Part shown: positions 23,481 to 36,714 of the stretch, piece by piece
Position numbering within the stretch: position 1 is the stretch's first letter
How the letters are laid out: each line of letters begins with the position of its first letter
Assembly (NCBI GenBank): GCA_009809945.1
Contig: WTPW01002570.1
Span: forward strand, 6,186 to 70,185
Length of the DNA: 64,000 nt
Source: Gigaspora margarita
Lineage: Eukaryota; Glomeromycota; Glomeromycetes; Diversisporales; Gigasporaceae
Direction: 5' to 3'
The notes under the pieces: generated by a model
What the model was told of the DNA's origin: nothing
What the model saw: the letters and a program-made list of their open reading frames with translations, nothing else
Databases searched by the model: none
Program-made: the position numbers and the translations under genes

Positions 23481-24690
23481 TTGTTATATAACAAATCATT
23501 TTTGTTATAAAAAAATTATTATTTTTTTTATAACTATACTTGTTATTTATAGTTTATAAGTTGCTTGATAGCAAAAAAGCAATACCAATATATGTTTTTT
23601 ATAGTTATGTACTATATTAAAATAAAGGACAAAACAAAAAACTTGCTATAGTAGTGTGTAATTGAATAAGTTGGTTTTGGAATTAACTGTTTTAATTCTT
23701 ACTAAAATTTGCCATAAAAAATTTTATTACAAAACTTGTTAGCTATTGTGATAACATGCAGTATTGGAATTAACAGTTGTGGTTTCTATTCAATTTAATA
23801 TAAAAATTTGTTACAAAACTTATCAACTATTGCTGTATTGTAGTAATTTATTGTAAAAAAAATCACATATATGTATATGTTGATACTTGATATTATGATA
23901 TACAGAATTTGGTTGATTTATTCATAATTTTACTATGATTTGTCATAAAGAATTTTGTTACAAATTAATACACAATACTGTATATAGTTAAAAGAATAAT
24001 TTGGTACTATTATAATTACAATTGCAAATAAATTTGAATTGTAATAACATAACTTGCTTATTAATACTTTAGTCTTAACATTTTAATTATAGTTTGAATA
24101 ACTAATCAAAAGTGTTAAAGCATAATAACTTGATTAAATTGCTATATTAGTTTTAATACATTGATTGTATTTTGAATATAACTATAATTTATTGGTTAGT
24201 AGATCAACATAGAGCTACAAACTATAAGAAAATTAGTAATTATAAGATAATCTAAACAGCAAAAATCTAACTAAAAATTTATTAAAAATGAAAAATCTAA
24301 AATTATTATCTAAATCTTTAGTGGAATATAATTTTTTCTTAGTATTTTTACTATTTTTTAATAATATTATATTTTTTTTATCTATTGTGAAGCAATTAGT
24401 ATTATTGTTATTTATTTGTTATTTTAATATCATTTATAAAAATATTTTTTATAGCTTGTCATTTTGCCATAGTTTTGTATAAAATTTTTTTATAATAAAT
24501 GACTTGTTATTTTAAAATAACATATTATTTATAGTCATTTTCATAAAAATTTTTATGATCTTGTCATTTGTCATTCTGCTCTAAACACAATACCCTATCT
24601 CCCTTATGATTTAATTTCAAATTGAAAGAAAACTAATTTGTTAATTCTTTGGAATCCTTAGGAATTCTTAACTACGTATTCGAAAATATA
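23481..24690. other. AT-rich DNA, nothing recognised
   Basis: Long A/T runs contain weakly repeated CTTGTTATAATAACATG-like words and chance open frames such as the Phe/Leu-rich one near 24288-24482. No terminal repeats or target duplications were found. Confidence 0.5.
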
Positions 24691-24695
24691 CTTTT

Positions 24696-24944
24696 TTAAT
24701 AACTAGCTTTGACTTTCGTCACAGTACTAGACTGACGTGTTTCGGAATTTTTTATATGAAAGACTATCAAACGCAAATCACATGTCGATGCATGATCGTC
24801 GATTATTCTAAAAATGATCTTCAGATCTTTTTTTGAAATACCTCCGACTGAATTTTTATTAAAACCATATGACAAATTCTGATCAATATAAAATCTGCGA
24901 AAGTAATATGAAATTTTTTCCACGTCATACCTGCCAGATAACAA
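24696..24944 (-). CDS. Possible short coding relic, unidentified
   Basis: An 82-codon minus-strand frame (…ISKKDLKIIFRIIDDHAS… ) has a more balanced residue mix than its AT-rich surroundings. No domain, splice partner or neighbour supports it. It may be a lone exon of an unrecognised gene, a relic, or chance. Confidence 0.15.
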   Translation of the reverse strand: MLSGRYDVEKISYYFRRFYIDQNLSYGFNKNSVGGISKKDLKIIFRIIDDHASTCDLRLIVFHIKNSETRQSSTVTKVKASY

Positions 24945-25634
24945 GAAAAGTATTCTATTAGGAACGGTATTAAGCGATTTTCCATCAATTTTGTTTTGTA
25001 AATATTAATTTTTAATAGATTATCTGTTATGACCAGTTTGCCAATAGCAAATATTACTAATGCGTTTCATATTTTGGCCTTATTTCTTTTTTACATATTT
25101 TATTAATAATGGTTATTTAACACAAGCACTCATAAATAGTAAAAATTATTTGTCACAATAATTATATCGCATATAACACAATTTGATTGACCAATCAATG
25201 GATTTTTAACCATGCTAAAAAGAGACAGAGTTACTAGTCCTTTAATTTGATAGACAATAAATGTTACTTTAGCATTGTCTAAAGATTAATTTTTTTTTTT
25301 ACACATTATTTTGTCCTTTTTTATAGGATTCCAAACAAATTAATAATAATTTCAGCTTTTGTTTTAATAAAGGCTTTAATCTCTTAACCTTCGTCACCAA
25401 TTCATTCATTGTTTCTTATTCTTTCGTTTACAATATAATAAAAAATTTTTCTAGAAGTAAAAAGTTGTTTGCATGATAAAATACTGTACTGTGATGATTG
25501 GACAATTTATGTCGACCAAAATGATACTAGTAGGCAAGTTCATGGGGTATTTAGTAAAAATACATGTGTACAAGCGAAAACTTCGTTTCTAATAATAATA
25601 TAATAATTATAATACAACCAATCAAATTGCTACA

Positions 25635-26232
25635 TTGCGAAAATACCGTTCCTGATAGATGTCGGTACTGTTCCTGATGGGATTAAAAAAAAAAAAAAAG
25701 ATTTACGCACCGTTCCTGATAGGAATCTAAAAACTACACTACTGTCGAAATATAAAGCTATGGCATAGAAATTTGGTAGCTCATGATTATTTCCCAGCCT
25801 GATTATAAGATCAACACGTAACATAAAATTTAACAAAAAAAAAAAAAAAAAGAATCGGAAATAGTTTACAAAATTTTTCAACTCAAATATCCTCACCATA
25901 TTTGCACAATATAACGCCATGGGCGTTGTTTTCAGGAACGTAATTCAAAGAGAGCTAATAATTAACCGAATACAGTACAACCGTAATTTTATTGTTAAAA
26001 ATTCTTTTGCTTTATGTCTTAAAATTAATAAATTACGTGTCTCAAATAACGCTCATAGGCATAATACGGTACTGTACTATTCTAAGGATCAATATTTTAA
26101 GCAAGTCAAAACTAACGTTATAGATTAATCATGGGTCATGACTTCATTATAAGCAAGCATTGCCATGAGAAATCGATTTTGAGGTTCCCCTAGGAACAGC
26201 ACCTACGATCCATCAGGAATGGTATTTTTTGC
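25635..26232. mobile_element. TIR element with ~55-bp ends (AAAATACCGTTCCTGAT)
   Basis: The left end (GCGAAAATACCGTTCCTGAT, then AGATGTCGGTACTGTTCCTG) is mirrored at the right end (on the other strand GCAAAAAATACCATTCCTGA, then TGGATCGTAGGTGCTGTTCC). The open frames inside start at chance ATGs and cross poly-A/T. The superfamily is unassigned, with no clear target duplication. The interior includes a CATAGGCATAATACGGTA word reminiscent of the TACCGTAT elements. Confidence 0.65.
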
Positions 26233-26407
26233 TGCTACATTATATATATACATTATATATATATACTATATGATACAGTATAACATTTGACATTATATAA
26301 TGGGTATTTCCATTATACCCGGTATAGCCGCAACGCTATCTGTATATACAATAACGGTAATATAAAAAAATTGGGTTATAAATCCGGTCTCTTGCTTCTT
26401 ACAGTTA

Positions 26408-26587
26408 CAGTTAGACCTCTTTAAATGCACCCCTCCTCGGGACCATAGTAAAAAAATTTTAAAAATGTGCATTTTAGAGGTAAAAATCTATAATTGATAT
26501 ATTACTTTGGACCAAGCAGAGGCGTGCATTTAGATAGGTTTATCATAACGTGCATTTATAAAGGGTGCATTTAGAGAAGTCTAACTG
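26408..26587. mobile_element. pogo/Tigger-like MITE (CAGTTAGACCTC), complete
   Basis: TA flanks both ends (26406-26407 and 26588-26589). The termini CAGTTAGACCTCTTTAAATG and, on the other strand, CAGTTAGACTTCTCTAAATG are inverted. It is 180 bp and non-coding. A diverged relative lies near 36715-36927, and a TIR relative is the 53585-55266 element. CAGT...ACCTC ends with a TA target are typical of the pogo branch, whose fossil transposases occur at 11.7 and 19.1 kb. Confidence 0.85.
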
Positions 26588-26589
26588 TA

Positions 26590-27526
26590 CCAGTTTGGGA
26601 ACATCCAATAATTTACGTTAAAAACCAATAACAATAGGTTATGAATGTCTCCATTACCTCAAAATCAAACGCGGTGGATAATTATGGAAATCTAGTATTT
26701 ATGATTTGTTGACTCGATTAAGTCAAAGTAAATTTAAAAATTGGCTTAGCCGAATGCAAAATTGAGATACAGAAACGCCGGGGGGGTGCTCACGTCTCGA
26801 ATTTTATGGTAAAACGTCTTAATACAGTATTGTATTATTATTTTAATCATGTATTACTTGGAAATCCAAATTTTTTTGTATTAGAAATACATAACTTTAT
26901 TTATATGAAAAATGTCATCTTAAAATATATGTATCATAATTTTCTAATGACTTATAAAGAACTAGACATGGTATAAAAAAAAAAAAAAAAAAAAAAAAAA
27001 AGTAGAAATACATATCAGTTACATTACATATACTTAAACAATTTTTATAACAAATTTGTCTTAATTGTTCGTTTTGATAAGTTTGTCTAAAACTTATTTC
27101 AGAACATCAATATTAAAAAAAAAAAAAAGCAATTGCTTTCATGAACCACCATGATTAAACATAAAGCCGGAAATCTTCAAAAGAAAGGAACTTCTATGTT
27201 TTGGTTTTGGTTTTGGTTTTTTCGCATCCTTTATTTAAAAGATTATGAGATTAAAAGTTAATGAATTGAGGATATGCAATTATTTATAGAATGTAAAAGT
27301 TTAAAGGATCTAAAAAAAATTTATTTCAAGATCTCTATATATTTCAAAATAACACTAATCTAACTAATAGTCCAGTCTTATACAACTAACAAACATCTTG
27401 CATATCGCAAGTGATAAACCCATTACATAAACGTATTGACTAAAGTAGTATATAACTATTTCTATGATTTACAAGTTAAAAAAAAAAAAATATAATAAAA
27501 ATAATAATGTTTGTCAGACACGCGAA
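26590..27526. other. Downstream region of the TBC gene, no further gene
   Basis: The region holds poly-A tracts (26967-27000, 27116-27128), a short GGTTTT run at about 27198-27220 and otherwise unstructured AT-rich DNA. The part just below 27527 should contain the 3' UTR and polyadenylation site of the TBC gene; no unambiguous signal was picked. Confidence 0.5.
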
Positions 27527-30419
27527 CTAATGTTTAGACAACATGGATCCTACCCGCTTTTTCCGTCGTTCACGGAAAATTTCTCGGCGCCGCTCAATAT
27601 CCTTTTGAGATATTTCGGATATACAATCACGACGACGGAAACATGCCTAATATTTATTATGATAAAAATTTAAAATCTATTTTTTTTTTTTTTTAATTAT
27701 TTCAAAATAATAATAAAGAAATTCTTACATCGATCAGTTTATGGCAATCAATTTGCCGCTTGGGCATATTCTAAAGTTAAAATTATTTATAGATTAATAA
27801 GACACATCAATAACAACCAATGTTTAAAATTTGAAGTTCTCATGTTCTCAAAGTTTTTTTCAAGAACATTAATATTTAAAATCAAGTTCTCTTATTTGAG
27901 AACATTTTGTATAGATAAAATGTTCTCAAAATATTATTACTATTAATAATTAAACTATTATAACTTTTTTATTACTATAATAATCTTGTTTAGACTCTTA
28001 AGTAAAATTATAGAAAAGAACGTTCTGATTTTAATAGTACTTTAAATACTGAAATTTTTTGCCTAGTAAATCATAAGATTTTATATTTTAATCTTTGCAA
28101 CTATTTATAGTTGCAAAAAAATTAAATAAGAATAATTAGTTTGAACAATTTTAATATTTCAAGTACCATTAAAATAAGAAAATTCCTGTCTATAACTTTA
28201 CTTAAAAGCTCAAGATAGGTTTATATAATAAAAATATAAATTTAGTTCACTTGAGAACATAATTTTAAATCTGAATTTTAAACAATGATAATAACTAAAT
28301 AATCATAATGATAAAGGATTGATTAAATTACCTGAACTACTTGAAATATTTCCATGGGATCATCTACTGCCATAATTTTTTCCTCATTTAATCTGAATAT
28401 TGCTAAAGCAACACGGAAAAGTATTTTGTTGCCTTCACTGTTAATAAAAAAAAAAATAGTAATTGCTTAATATCACCGCAGATTTGCATTATAAAAAGTG
28501 ATAAAAGGAAATATTATTATCATACTAGAAGAAACAATCCCAAACTCTAAGCAATGTCTTTTTAAATATATATATATATATAAATTAGAGAATATATTTT
28601 TATATAATCAAAATAAACGATAATTTGTAATATTATATTTACCTCAATTGGTAAAATATTGATATAAAGAGTTAAGAACCAATGACTAGTTACTAGAGTA
28701 ATTGTTGGCATATTACCATCCGATTTCTCTATATCATAATTGACACCACCATTCATTTTATTCCAAATTTCAGGCATCTTTCTCATAATAAGTGACATGA
28801 GAACGGCTTGATCGACGTTTGAACCTTCCATGGTGACATCGTACATGTTTTCTGGTAAATAATCGTGAACAATAGTTACTAACATCCAAAATGCTTTCTC
28901 TTCTTCCATAAATAATAAAAGAATCCCGACTATATAGTTAAGGGATTGACAATAACCAATATTGGGAGAATATAATGAAAATGCAGTGAGAACACGACGA
29001 AGGGATTGAATAATAGGAACGTTGTCTGTTGAAAGGGTTTGTGAATTGTTATCATCTGATACGATAGTAGATTTGAATTTTATATTTTCAGGAAAAGTAC
29101 GATGAAGATCTATATAATAAACATTTTAATAAATATATTGTATATATTTGCATAAATTAAAACGTTTTTTTTTAAAAAAAAAGAAAGTATCAGTATCAAA
29201 CCTCTTTCGATCACTTCAAAATTTTCATTTTCCAATCGAGGATCTTGAGCTTTTAGTACAAGTTGTTGGTAAAGATCCGAATGACTTTTCATTTTGGCTT
29301 CAGCACCACTATAATGAAACCATACCTAAAAATAAATAATTCATAAGATTAATTTAACAATATAAATGGTGTTATTATCGAGATAAATATTTAAAAAACA
29401 AAACCGACCCTTCCTCTAAGCGATGGTGGAATTCCTTTACGAACATATCTTTTCACTGTGCCGAAAAATAATAATTATAATATTGAGAAATTTGATTTAA
29501 CAATAAAAATAACAATTAATAATGGAAGTTTTCTTACTTTTAGAACATTTACTTGGTATCAACCCTCCGTTTTCATTTAATACTGCTTCCCATTTAAGTT
29601 TTCTTCGTTGTAAAATATGTGAATAAGAAGCCTCAAAATCAATATACTCTTTGTTACTTATCCATTGATAAGACCTTTTGAAACCATATTGATCTCTAAA
29701 AAAATCATAATACATTCCAAGTTTTAGAATAATGTAAATTATTATTTTTTAATAAATATATAAATATATATATATATATATATTTATATTGATCTTATAT
29801 ATTACCTATCATTTGCATATGGATCATGTTGCACTTTTACAGAACCAGGATGAACATTAGAAGGAATTTGTTGTCGTGAAATAGAATGTATTGGTGATAC
29901 ATTCTCATCACTACTAGATGAATGTTTTACATGATGATTATTATGATTATTATTTCGATCATCAATACTACTCCCAGAAAGAGATGGAGTCCTACTTCTA
30001 CTACTTTCTCTTAAATAATCATTAGGTACAGTCAAACCGTTAGTTCTTTCCTCAATACCATTATTACTGTTTTTAGTTTCAGAATTATTATATGAACTAT
30101 AATGAGTAAAAACATATGGACCAGGAGGAGGTGGTGGTGAATAGACACCATTAGTATAATGAAATACAGAATTTAGCGGACTAGAATAATTAGGAGCATT
30201 TTTAAGTGAAGATAATGCAGGAGTAGGACAATCAAACGATGGTTGCCGTTTTAGACTGCTTATGCTAGTATCGCGAAGATGCAAGTTAAGTGAGGGTCGT
30301 CTTTTAACAGAATTAACAGTACTATGACTCCATGTTGATTCACATGGTGAAGCAGTGATGTATTCGTCGAATAAAGACGAATAATAAGAGTCTCTAGAAG
30401 TAGAAGCTTCAGTAGGCAT
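27527..30419 (-). CDS. TBC-domain Rab GTPase-activating protein, 9 exons, 569 aa
   Basis: The exons, in coding order, are 30419-29806, 29695-29538, 29455-29409, 29325-29202, 29109-28643, 28557-28526, 28437-28332, 27770-27729 and 27646-27527. All introns start GT and end AG, and the frame is continuous to a TAG stop. Residues 1-205 are Ser/Asn-rich and disordered, with SPPPPPGPY near residue 95. Residues about 205-257 carry DQYGFKRSYQWISNKEYIDF. The TBC domain follows at about 260-490: RKGIPPSLRG, the arginine finger IERDLHR (R318, fitting IxxDxxR) and the glutamine finger GYCQS (Q369, fitting YxQ). Both catalytic residues are present, so an active GAP is expected; TBC proteins speed GTP hydrolysis by Rab GTPases in membrane traffic. 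The tail has the family's DIERRREIF segment. The third intron's donor (GTCGGT) is weak. It is closest in style to fungal Gyp3/Msb3-type proteins, but the exact Rab is unknown. The start is the first ATG of the long exon. Confidence 0.92.
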
Positions 30420-31617
30420 TCAAGCAAAATATTGTTGTGAAAAAAAAAAAAAAAAGGTTTATTTTTTTTTTACTTGAAAAAAAAAACAAACTTTTGAATA
30501 TGTAAGGGTAAAGGAATCGATCCTATTTGTGTTTATAAGGGGAGAAAGTCGATTTAGTATGGTATAATGAAACTAAGTCGAGGATAAGGTTGGTGAAAGG
30601 TTGGTGAAAGGTTGGTGAAAGGTTGAAGAAAACCTGGATATATTAGCCAGTTAATTTAAAGAGCGATTTAGCAACTTTTTAGTTGCGATAAAATTTTTTT
30701 TTTTTTTTTGGAATAAAGAAACCCAAGCAGGGATGCGAAAAAAGATATTATATTCTGCAAGAATACATGAATTAATAAATGAATGACGAAAGTGAAAAAC
30801 TAAAAAAAAATAAAATAAAGAGTAAAAAAAAAAAAAAAATAAAAATAAAAATTTAATCAAAATAAATAGAGTTTAGTGTGAATAAAATATGTTTGTTTTA
30901 TAAACTTAGCATTAGTATATAATATAAACAGCGATACTATATAAGACTAACAATAGTATAAATAAAATCTGCAAGAATATGTGCTCTGATTCGTCTTTTT
31001 TATTATTATAAATACTATATTTATAAAAAACGACATGCATTTCTACTTGTATTACGTTCTACGTGCCTTGTACATATATAGTAATAGTATTTCAAGGAAC
31101 TTCTTATAGATTATATATGCAAATAAATAGTGATAGTAAAACTCGTTGTAAGTTGGAAAAAAACAATAAAAAAAATCCGGTTTCATTGGCATTTACAACA
31201 TTATAATTTAATTGAATAAACATTACTAGTGCTAAAATAGATTGCATTAATAAGCCTTTTTTTTTTATATACCAATAATTATTTTACATAGTCCCCAAGT
31301 CTTTTCTTTTTTTTTTTTTTTTTTAAAACAAACAAACAAAGACCGTGGATTACTTTGTGTGCATAACCGGTTTATTGATGTTGTCATCACGATCCACAAC
31401 GATCGAATTGACTAAGTGCAAACCCCCTTTATCATGAAATAAGTATTACATAAATGCAAATGAATGCCCGATAACTTTTTTTTTTTTAAAAAATGTATAA
31501 ATGCATATTTATATGTATATATTATTTTTGTATAATTATACCCCTATTACTGTATTAAACATCATGATACATTCCATTAATAATTATTTACTATAAACCC
31601 AAAATTAGAAAGAAACC
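30420..31617. other. Intergenic region between the two host genes
   Basis: It holds the 3' flank of the Boi-type gene and the presumed promoter and 5' UTR of the TBC gene (both minus strand). Visible are 3.3 copies of GGTTGGTGAAA at 30588-30624, poly-T/A tracts at 30440-30487, 30690-30710 and 31304-31325, and no repeat insertion. The spacing of 1.2 kb is enough for separate promoters. Confidence 0.6.
30588..30624. repeat. 11-bp tandem repeat upstream of the TBC gene
   Basis: GGTTGGTGAAA occurs three times plus a partial copy, about 170-200 bases upstream of the TBC start codon. On the coding strand it reads TTTCACCAACC. It may lie in the 5' UTR or promoter; no function is shown. Confidence 0.7.
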
Positions 31618-34600
31618 CTACATATAATTAATAGTAATACTATCAAAACTAGTACTTTTTATAAGTTTTTTAAAAGCTGATGACTTAGATTTCGAAAATG
31701 TCATCGTTACCGGTTGTCCAGACATTTCAGGCAACGGTGAGACAGATCTACATCTCGATGAATGTTGTGGATTTGGTCTATTAAAACTACTATTAGAAGG
31801 TAAATAAGTTGAATAAAAAGTTGGTGATAATGATCGTTCTAATGTTGAAGAATCTGTGCCATTTGATGATTGTAAACTCTTATTTGTCAATTCAGATTTT
31901 TTATGTACAAGTTTTCGAGCCTCGGCTAATGACATTGTATTTAACTCGCTTGACGAAAACACTGGTGCTATTAAAAATAAGCAGTTAGAATTGAAATACT
32001 TAAATGATAAAAATAAAGTTATTATATAATATTACATGTTGGATCCCTCGATATCGTTGCTTTCATAATAGCTTTCATCCATTCTCTCATTTTTCCCAAA
32101 TTTTCATGTGCAAAATAATAAGGTCGTTCGATATCATGAACTAATTTGAATCCATATTTTCCCTGTAATATGTTCTCATCAGGAATAACACGATACCCTG
32201 TGATATTGATAGAACCTTTGACTCGAAGTGTTTGTACCATCTAAAATATAATATCAAACATTAAGTATATATTAAGTATATTAAATATAATGAGTACAGT
32301 ACACGTATAAAGATTAATCAAGAATGTAATATTACCTTATCATTCTGAAAATAATATAAAGTTTGCTCTTTTAAAACACAAAATCTATTTTTCCATGATT
32401 TATTTTTATCATCTTGTTTCATAAGCCATCCTTCATAATCTGGTGTACCAAGATTTTTTAAAGTTTCTTCGTTCTCACCGATACTTTCATCAACGGAATG
32501 TAATCGATTATGTTCATTCCTAAAAGTGTGTGTTGAGTGGAGAAATAGTCAAGGGTCATGTCAAATAAACGAAAAATTTAAACCAAATAAATAAAAACAA
32601 ACGATATATATTTATAATATATATATTTTTTAAAAAAAAAAACACTTGCTTTATAGAATATTTCGGCAGCCCCAATTGACTTCCGACCAAACTATTTCGA
32701 TCCTTAAAAAAAAAAAAAAGTTAAAAAACAACATAAGGAAAAAAAAGGTTCACTTAAAAACTGACATAAATAATACCAAATATTCTTTCGATATTTTTCT
32801 AGAAAGGTTCTTTGATTTATTTTTATGTTTTTTTCCATAATCCTCCTCCTAAACAAATAATAAAAAAAAAAAAAAAGAGTAAGAATATACGTAAAAAAAT
32901 AAAAATTAAAAGATTTTTAGTAAGAACCATACCACCAAAAACTCCCATCCTTCTGATGATATTGATTGTGACTTGTCTTTTTTTGCAGGTTTAGTATTAA
33001 ATGAAAAGATGGTTTCATGTTTTTCTGATTTATTATTATGTTTGTCCCCTTTATTTGTAAAATTTAACTTTGAAAATATTCTACTACTTTTTTTTTTATG
33101 AGTTTTTCCCGTAATTGTCTATATAAATAATTTAAATGTTAATAAATTTTATCATGAATTCATTTAATTAATTTCTCCTGAACTGACCTGAATTTTTTCA
33201 TTAGTATTATTTATCTGTTGTGGCCAACTGGTATGTTCATTACTTTTTACATATGAACTTTCAGGTCTTACATCAACTTTATCTAATATGTCGATTGATT
33301 TTGATTGTTTAATCGATTTTGATGTTGATTCCATAATTGGATGTGGCTGTTTACCATTATTAGAAATATTTCAAGTTAATAACATTTAAAGTTTAACGTT
33401 AATACTGATATAGCAAGTCTGGTTTTATACGTTTCATAATAGTCATTTTTTACCAATAAGTGTTTCCTAACATAATTTAACTTGCGTAATACTGTATATT
33501 GTACAATCAAATAAAACTATTTTAGAAATTAAAACCTTACCTGTAATGAATTGCCTTGATCTTGATTCAAAACAGATGATTCTTTAAGAACTTTGATAGC
33601 ATTCATTATGTGAACCCTTTTACCATACGACATAATGTTTAATTCTTTGAGAGAATCCAAGTCCAAACCAAGGAGGATATCACCTGTGATATCATTTTCT
33701 GAATAATTTACATATAAAATATATTGTAGTTTAGCCATCAAGTATTCGTTGTTAACCAAATATATATATATTTTTTATTTGTATTAAGTATATATACTAT
33801 TTACCGATGAAATGTTCTATTACAGAATCAAATCCTTTTTCTTTCAACCATTGACACACTTGTTCCACATTCCAAGTCAAAGGGTTACTTTGAAGATTAT
33901 TATTAGGTTTCGAAGAATAATCTAACACTTTAATATTATCAGTATTTTGCCTAGAAGGCGAAGATAAAGATTCACTATGATTAGATCCTGAAGAAGATAC
34001 ACTGGAACGTCCATTTTTTAATGATCCTTTTGATTGTCTTTGTGACTGTCGTTGTAATTGTTTTTGTAGTTGAATAACTGGAGGTGTTCGTTGTATCGGT
34101 AAGTTTGGAACAGAATTAGTTTCACAAATGGAGGAATCGGATTTTGATTCAGAATTGATTTTTTCTATTGATTGTTGTTTCTTTGTATGTAATTTATTTT
34201 GTATATCGGCAATCGTTTGATTTGCTGATGGATTTGGCATCCTGGCCTGAGGAATAGTAATTAATTCACCATCGTTATTTTTAATTAACTCGACTGAATT
34301 TGTTTTATTCATATTTTTATTATTATTATTATTATCATTATCATAAGATGAATTTGTTGCTGGTTTTTCATAACTAGTATAATTCATTGGAAAAAGACCG
34401 GTTTGTCCAAGGATATCTTGTCCCTATATATAGTTCCATAATTCAATTATAATAAGCGGTATGTCGTGAAATTGATGAAATATATCGAAACAATTTGCAA
34501 AATTTTATTTTGTTACAATCAAATCGACATTAAAATTTTATTATATTATTATTATTTTTTTTTTTTTATTTTTTTATTTTTTTTAACCCTATGAAAATCT

Positions 34601-34757
34601 TCTAAAATAACTACGAAGAAATTCATTAAATTACCTGCCACCATCCATCCCAGTACATTTCGTCCTTTTCCAATACTAAAATCGGATCACCAACCTTAAA
34701 CGTAAGTTCATCATCATTTTGAGCGCAATAATTATGAATCGCATAGACAGTTTCCAT
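31618..34757 (-). CDS. Boi1/Boi2-type polarity scaffold (SH3-SAM-PH), 9 exons, 678 aa
   Basis: The exons, in coding order, are 34757-34635, 34423-33805, 33698-33541, 33346-33188, 33118-32933, 32702-32650, 32519-32336, 32240-32036 and 31967-31618. The frame is continuous only if the intron after exon 6 uses a GC donor. Domains: SH3 at residues 1-60 (YAIHNYCAQNDDELTFKVGD, WDGWW and GQTGLFPMNYT, including the ALYDY-like and PxxY positions); SAM at about 222-290 (LTWNVEQVCQWLKEKGF and ITGDILLGLDLDSLKELNI); PH at about 460-560 (DYEGWLMKQ to EWMKAIMKA, with the conserved Trp548). The linkers are Ser/Asn/Gln-rich. This SH3-SAM-PH order is that of yeast Boi1/Boi2, which bind Cdc42/Bem1 partners, acidic lipids and the exocyst at growth sites. 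It is shorter than the yeast proteins. The start is the first in-frame ATG, placed directly before the SH3 fold. Confidence 0.92.
32520..32649 (-). other. GC-AG intron in the Boi-type gene
   Basis: Exon 6 ends ...TCTATAAA and the intron begins GCAAGT, a strong GC-type donor. It ends TTTTAG before GAATGAACATAATC. Only this donor gives phase agreement: the downstream exon is open in one frame only and needs two bases carried over, which the alternative GT further on does not supply. The intron is 130 bp; all other introns of the gene use GT. Confidence 0.75.
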
Positions 34758-36714
34758 CGACAAAAATACTGTACTAAAAATGGGTTTAGTAAATGAGTGA
34801 TAAGGAAAGAAAAAGAATAAAGGTTATGCAACTAATAACATTTTCTAAAATAGTTTCTTCAAGTTTTTTTTTGTCTAAAATTTATGTATGTATGCTAATT
34901 GAAATAATTAAGTACGATTATCAACATATAAGTAAAAAAGCACATACCTGCGAGACTCAAACAAAACTGCAAAAGCAGTTTCTCTAAAATTATTTATTTT
35001 TTTTTCCCTTATTAGGAGCTTTCGTGGAAAGCAAGTTAGGAAATAAAGGATACGTTTATATACATATATATACGTTCAAATTGGCAAAAAAAAATAAAAA
35101 GTGCAAGATCAAAAGCGCATGTGGTCAATGCGGTTAGTATCTGCGGTAGGATACCAATTTAATAATTAAATGGATTCCTAAAGAGAATAAAAATCTAACA
35201 CATTATTGAAATGTTTTTTTTATGATCTTTGTACATTTAATGCTAACAAAAAAATTCACCGACAGTAGCACATGCGAAACACACAATAAACGCATTAAGC
35301 AACTTTAAAGCATAATTTATCTACCAATAAATATTTTGAATATTTGGTTGGTTGATATTTGGTTGGTTGAAACTTACATATGTATATACCGATACATATG
35401 TATATACGTAAGTAAATATCGGTTACTTTTATTTGATAATATATACAACATCCTTTTATATTACACAACATTATTGTTCGGTATTAGCTAGTGTATTAGT
35501 CCACTTTAAGTAATTTTTGTTTTCAGGTTGCTCACATGGTTTATAAATGCAAATTTCGTGTATCTATAACGAGAGTAATGTTGAACCTGCAGAATGCACG
35601 CCTATTTACAAAAATAGGAACAAATTATCGTTATTGACTTTTTTTAAAGATAACTTTTTAGTAGTACCAATAAGAAAATTGTTGGTTTTGTATGTATTAA
35701 ATAAAGAAGTGATGTGATATTCGATATTCGATCCTATAAATCTGTATTTAATAACAATGAATTACGTTTTCTCAAAATGGTTTCATATTATACTTTATAA
35801 AACTTTACGTCCTAATATTGCTACGTACAGTACATGCGTATATTCTTAAGCATATTAGTGTTTTGGACCGATTGGTTGTTTTGGAAGATTGAAACCCTTA
35901 ATGTTTCTCTTTTAATACTGAAAAAAAAATACCAACTACATCTAGACTTTTTATCATATTTTATTGTATCATTTGGCAACTATATAGATTCTTATATATA
36001 AATACAGTTTGCATTAACAGATTGATCGTGATGTGTGTTGTTTTTAATAGAATTTCGATCATTTGACTTTTTTTGTGTCTCAAAACAAATCTTAGATTTA
36101 ATAATATTTGTTAAATTAATTAATTAAAATCTTATCCGACCATAAGAAGAATAGTATAGATTTAAAATTAGTTAGTCTTAAAAAGATGACAATAAAACTT
36201 TAAAAAAATATTTGTCACGGACGATAAACGTGATCCAATATTCTCAATACTCTGACTAAAAATGAATATTATAAAGTTTTCGAATAAGTATTTGAATATA
36301 ATTTTTGATTCACTTTGTTTCAAGAAAATCTATTGCTCTTTTCATTTATGTGAGGTAAATAATACATAAAAAAAGTGGAATTTTGGAGTTATATTCAAAT
36401 TGGAAGGTGTTATTTCGAAATAAAAGGTCAATTTCCCAGACTTAAGAATTTTAAAGTAACGCACATTTATACTTGCATAATGTAACCTATTATCGTTATG
36501 AGAGAACAGTGTGAAACTTCTAGTAAAACCTGTTGCTTAGATCTGATTAGAGTGAAATCCGTGTTTAAAGTTTATTACGTAAAAGCGGACTTCGTTTCCG
36601 TGTGATTATAATATTGAGTTTTACTCTTCACCTGTCGTGTTATGAATTGTTACAATTAAGGTCATGTCAATCAAGTGCATGTATATGAAGACTATACGAA
36701 TTTTATATACTGCC
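34758..36714. other. Upstream region of the Boi-type gene, no further gene
   Basis: AT-rich unique-looking DNA is presumed to hold the promoter and any 5' untranslated exon of the minus-strand Boi-type gene. Short runs such as ACATATGTATATAC near 35378-35406 and a GTTGGTTGATATTTGG duplication at 35347-35368 are visible. No terminal repeats, ORFs of note or tRNA were found. Confidence 0.5.
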
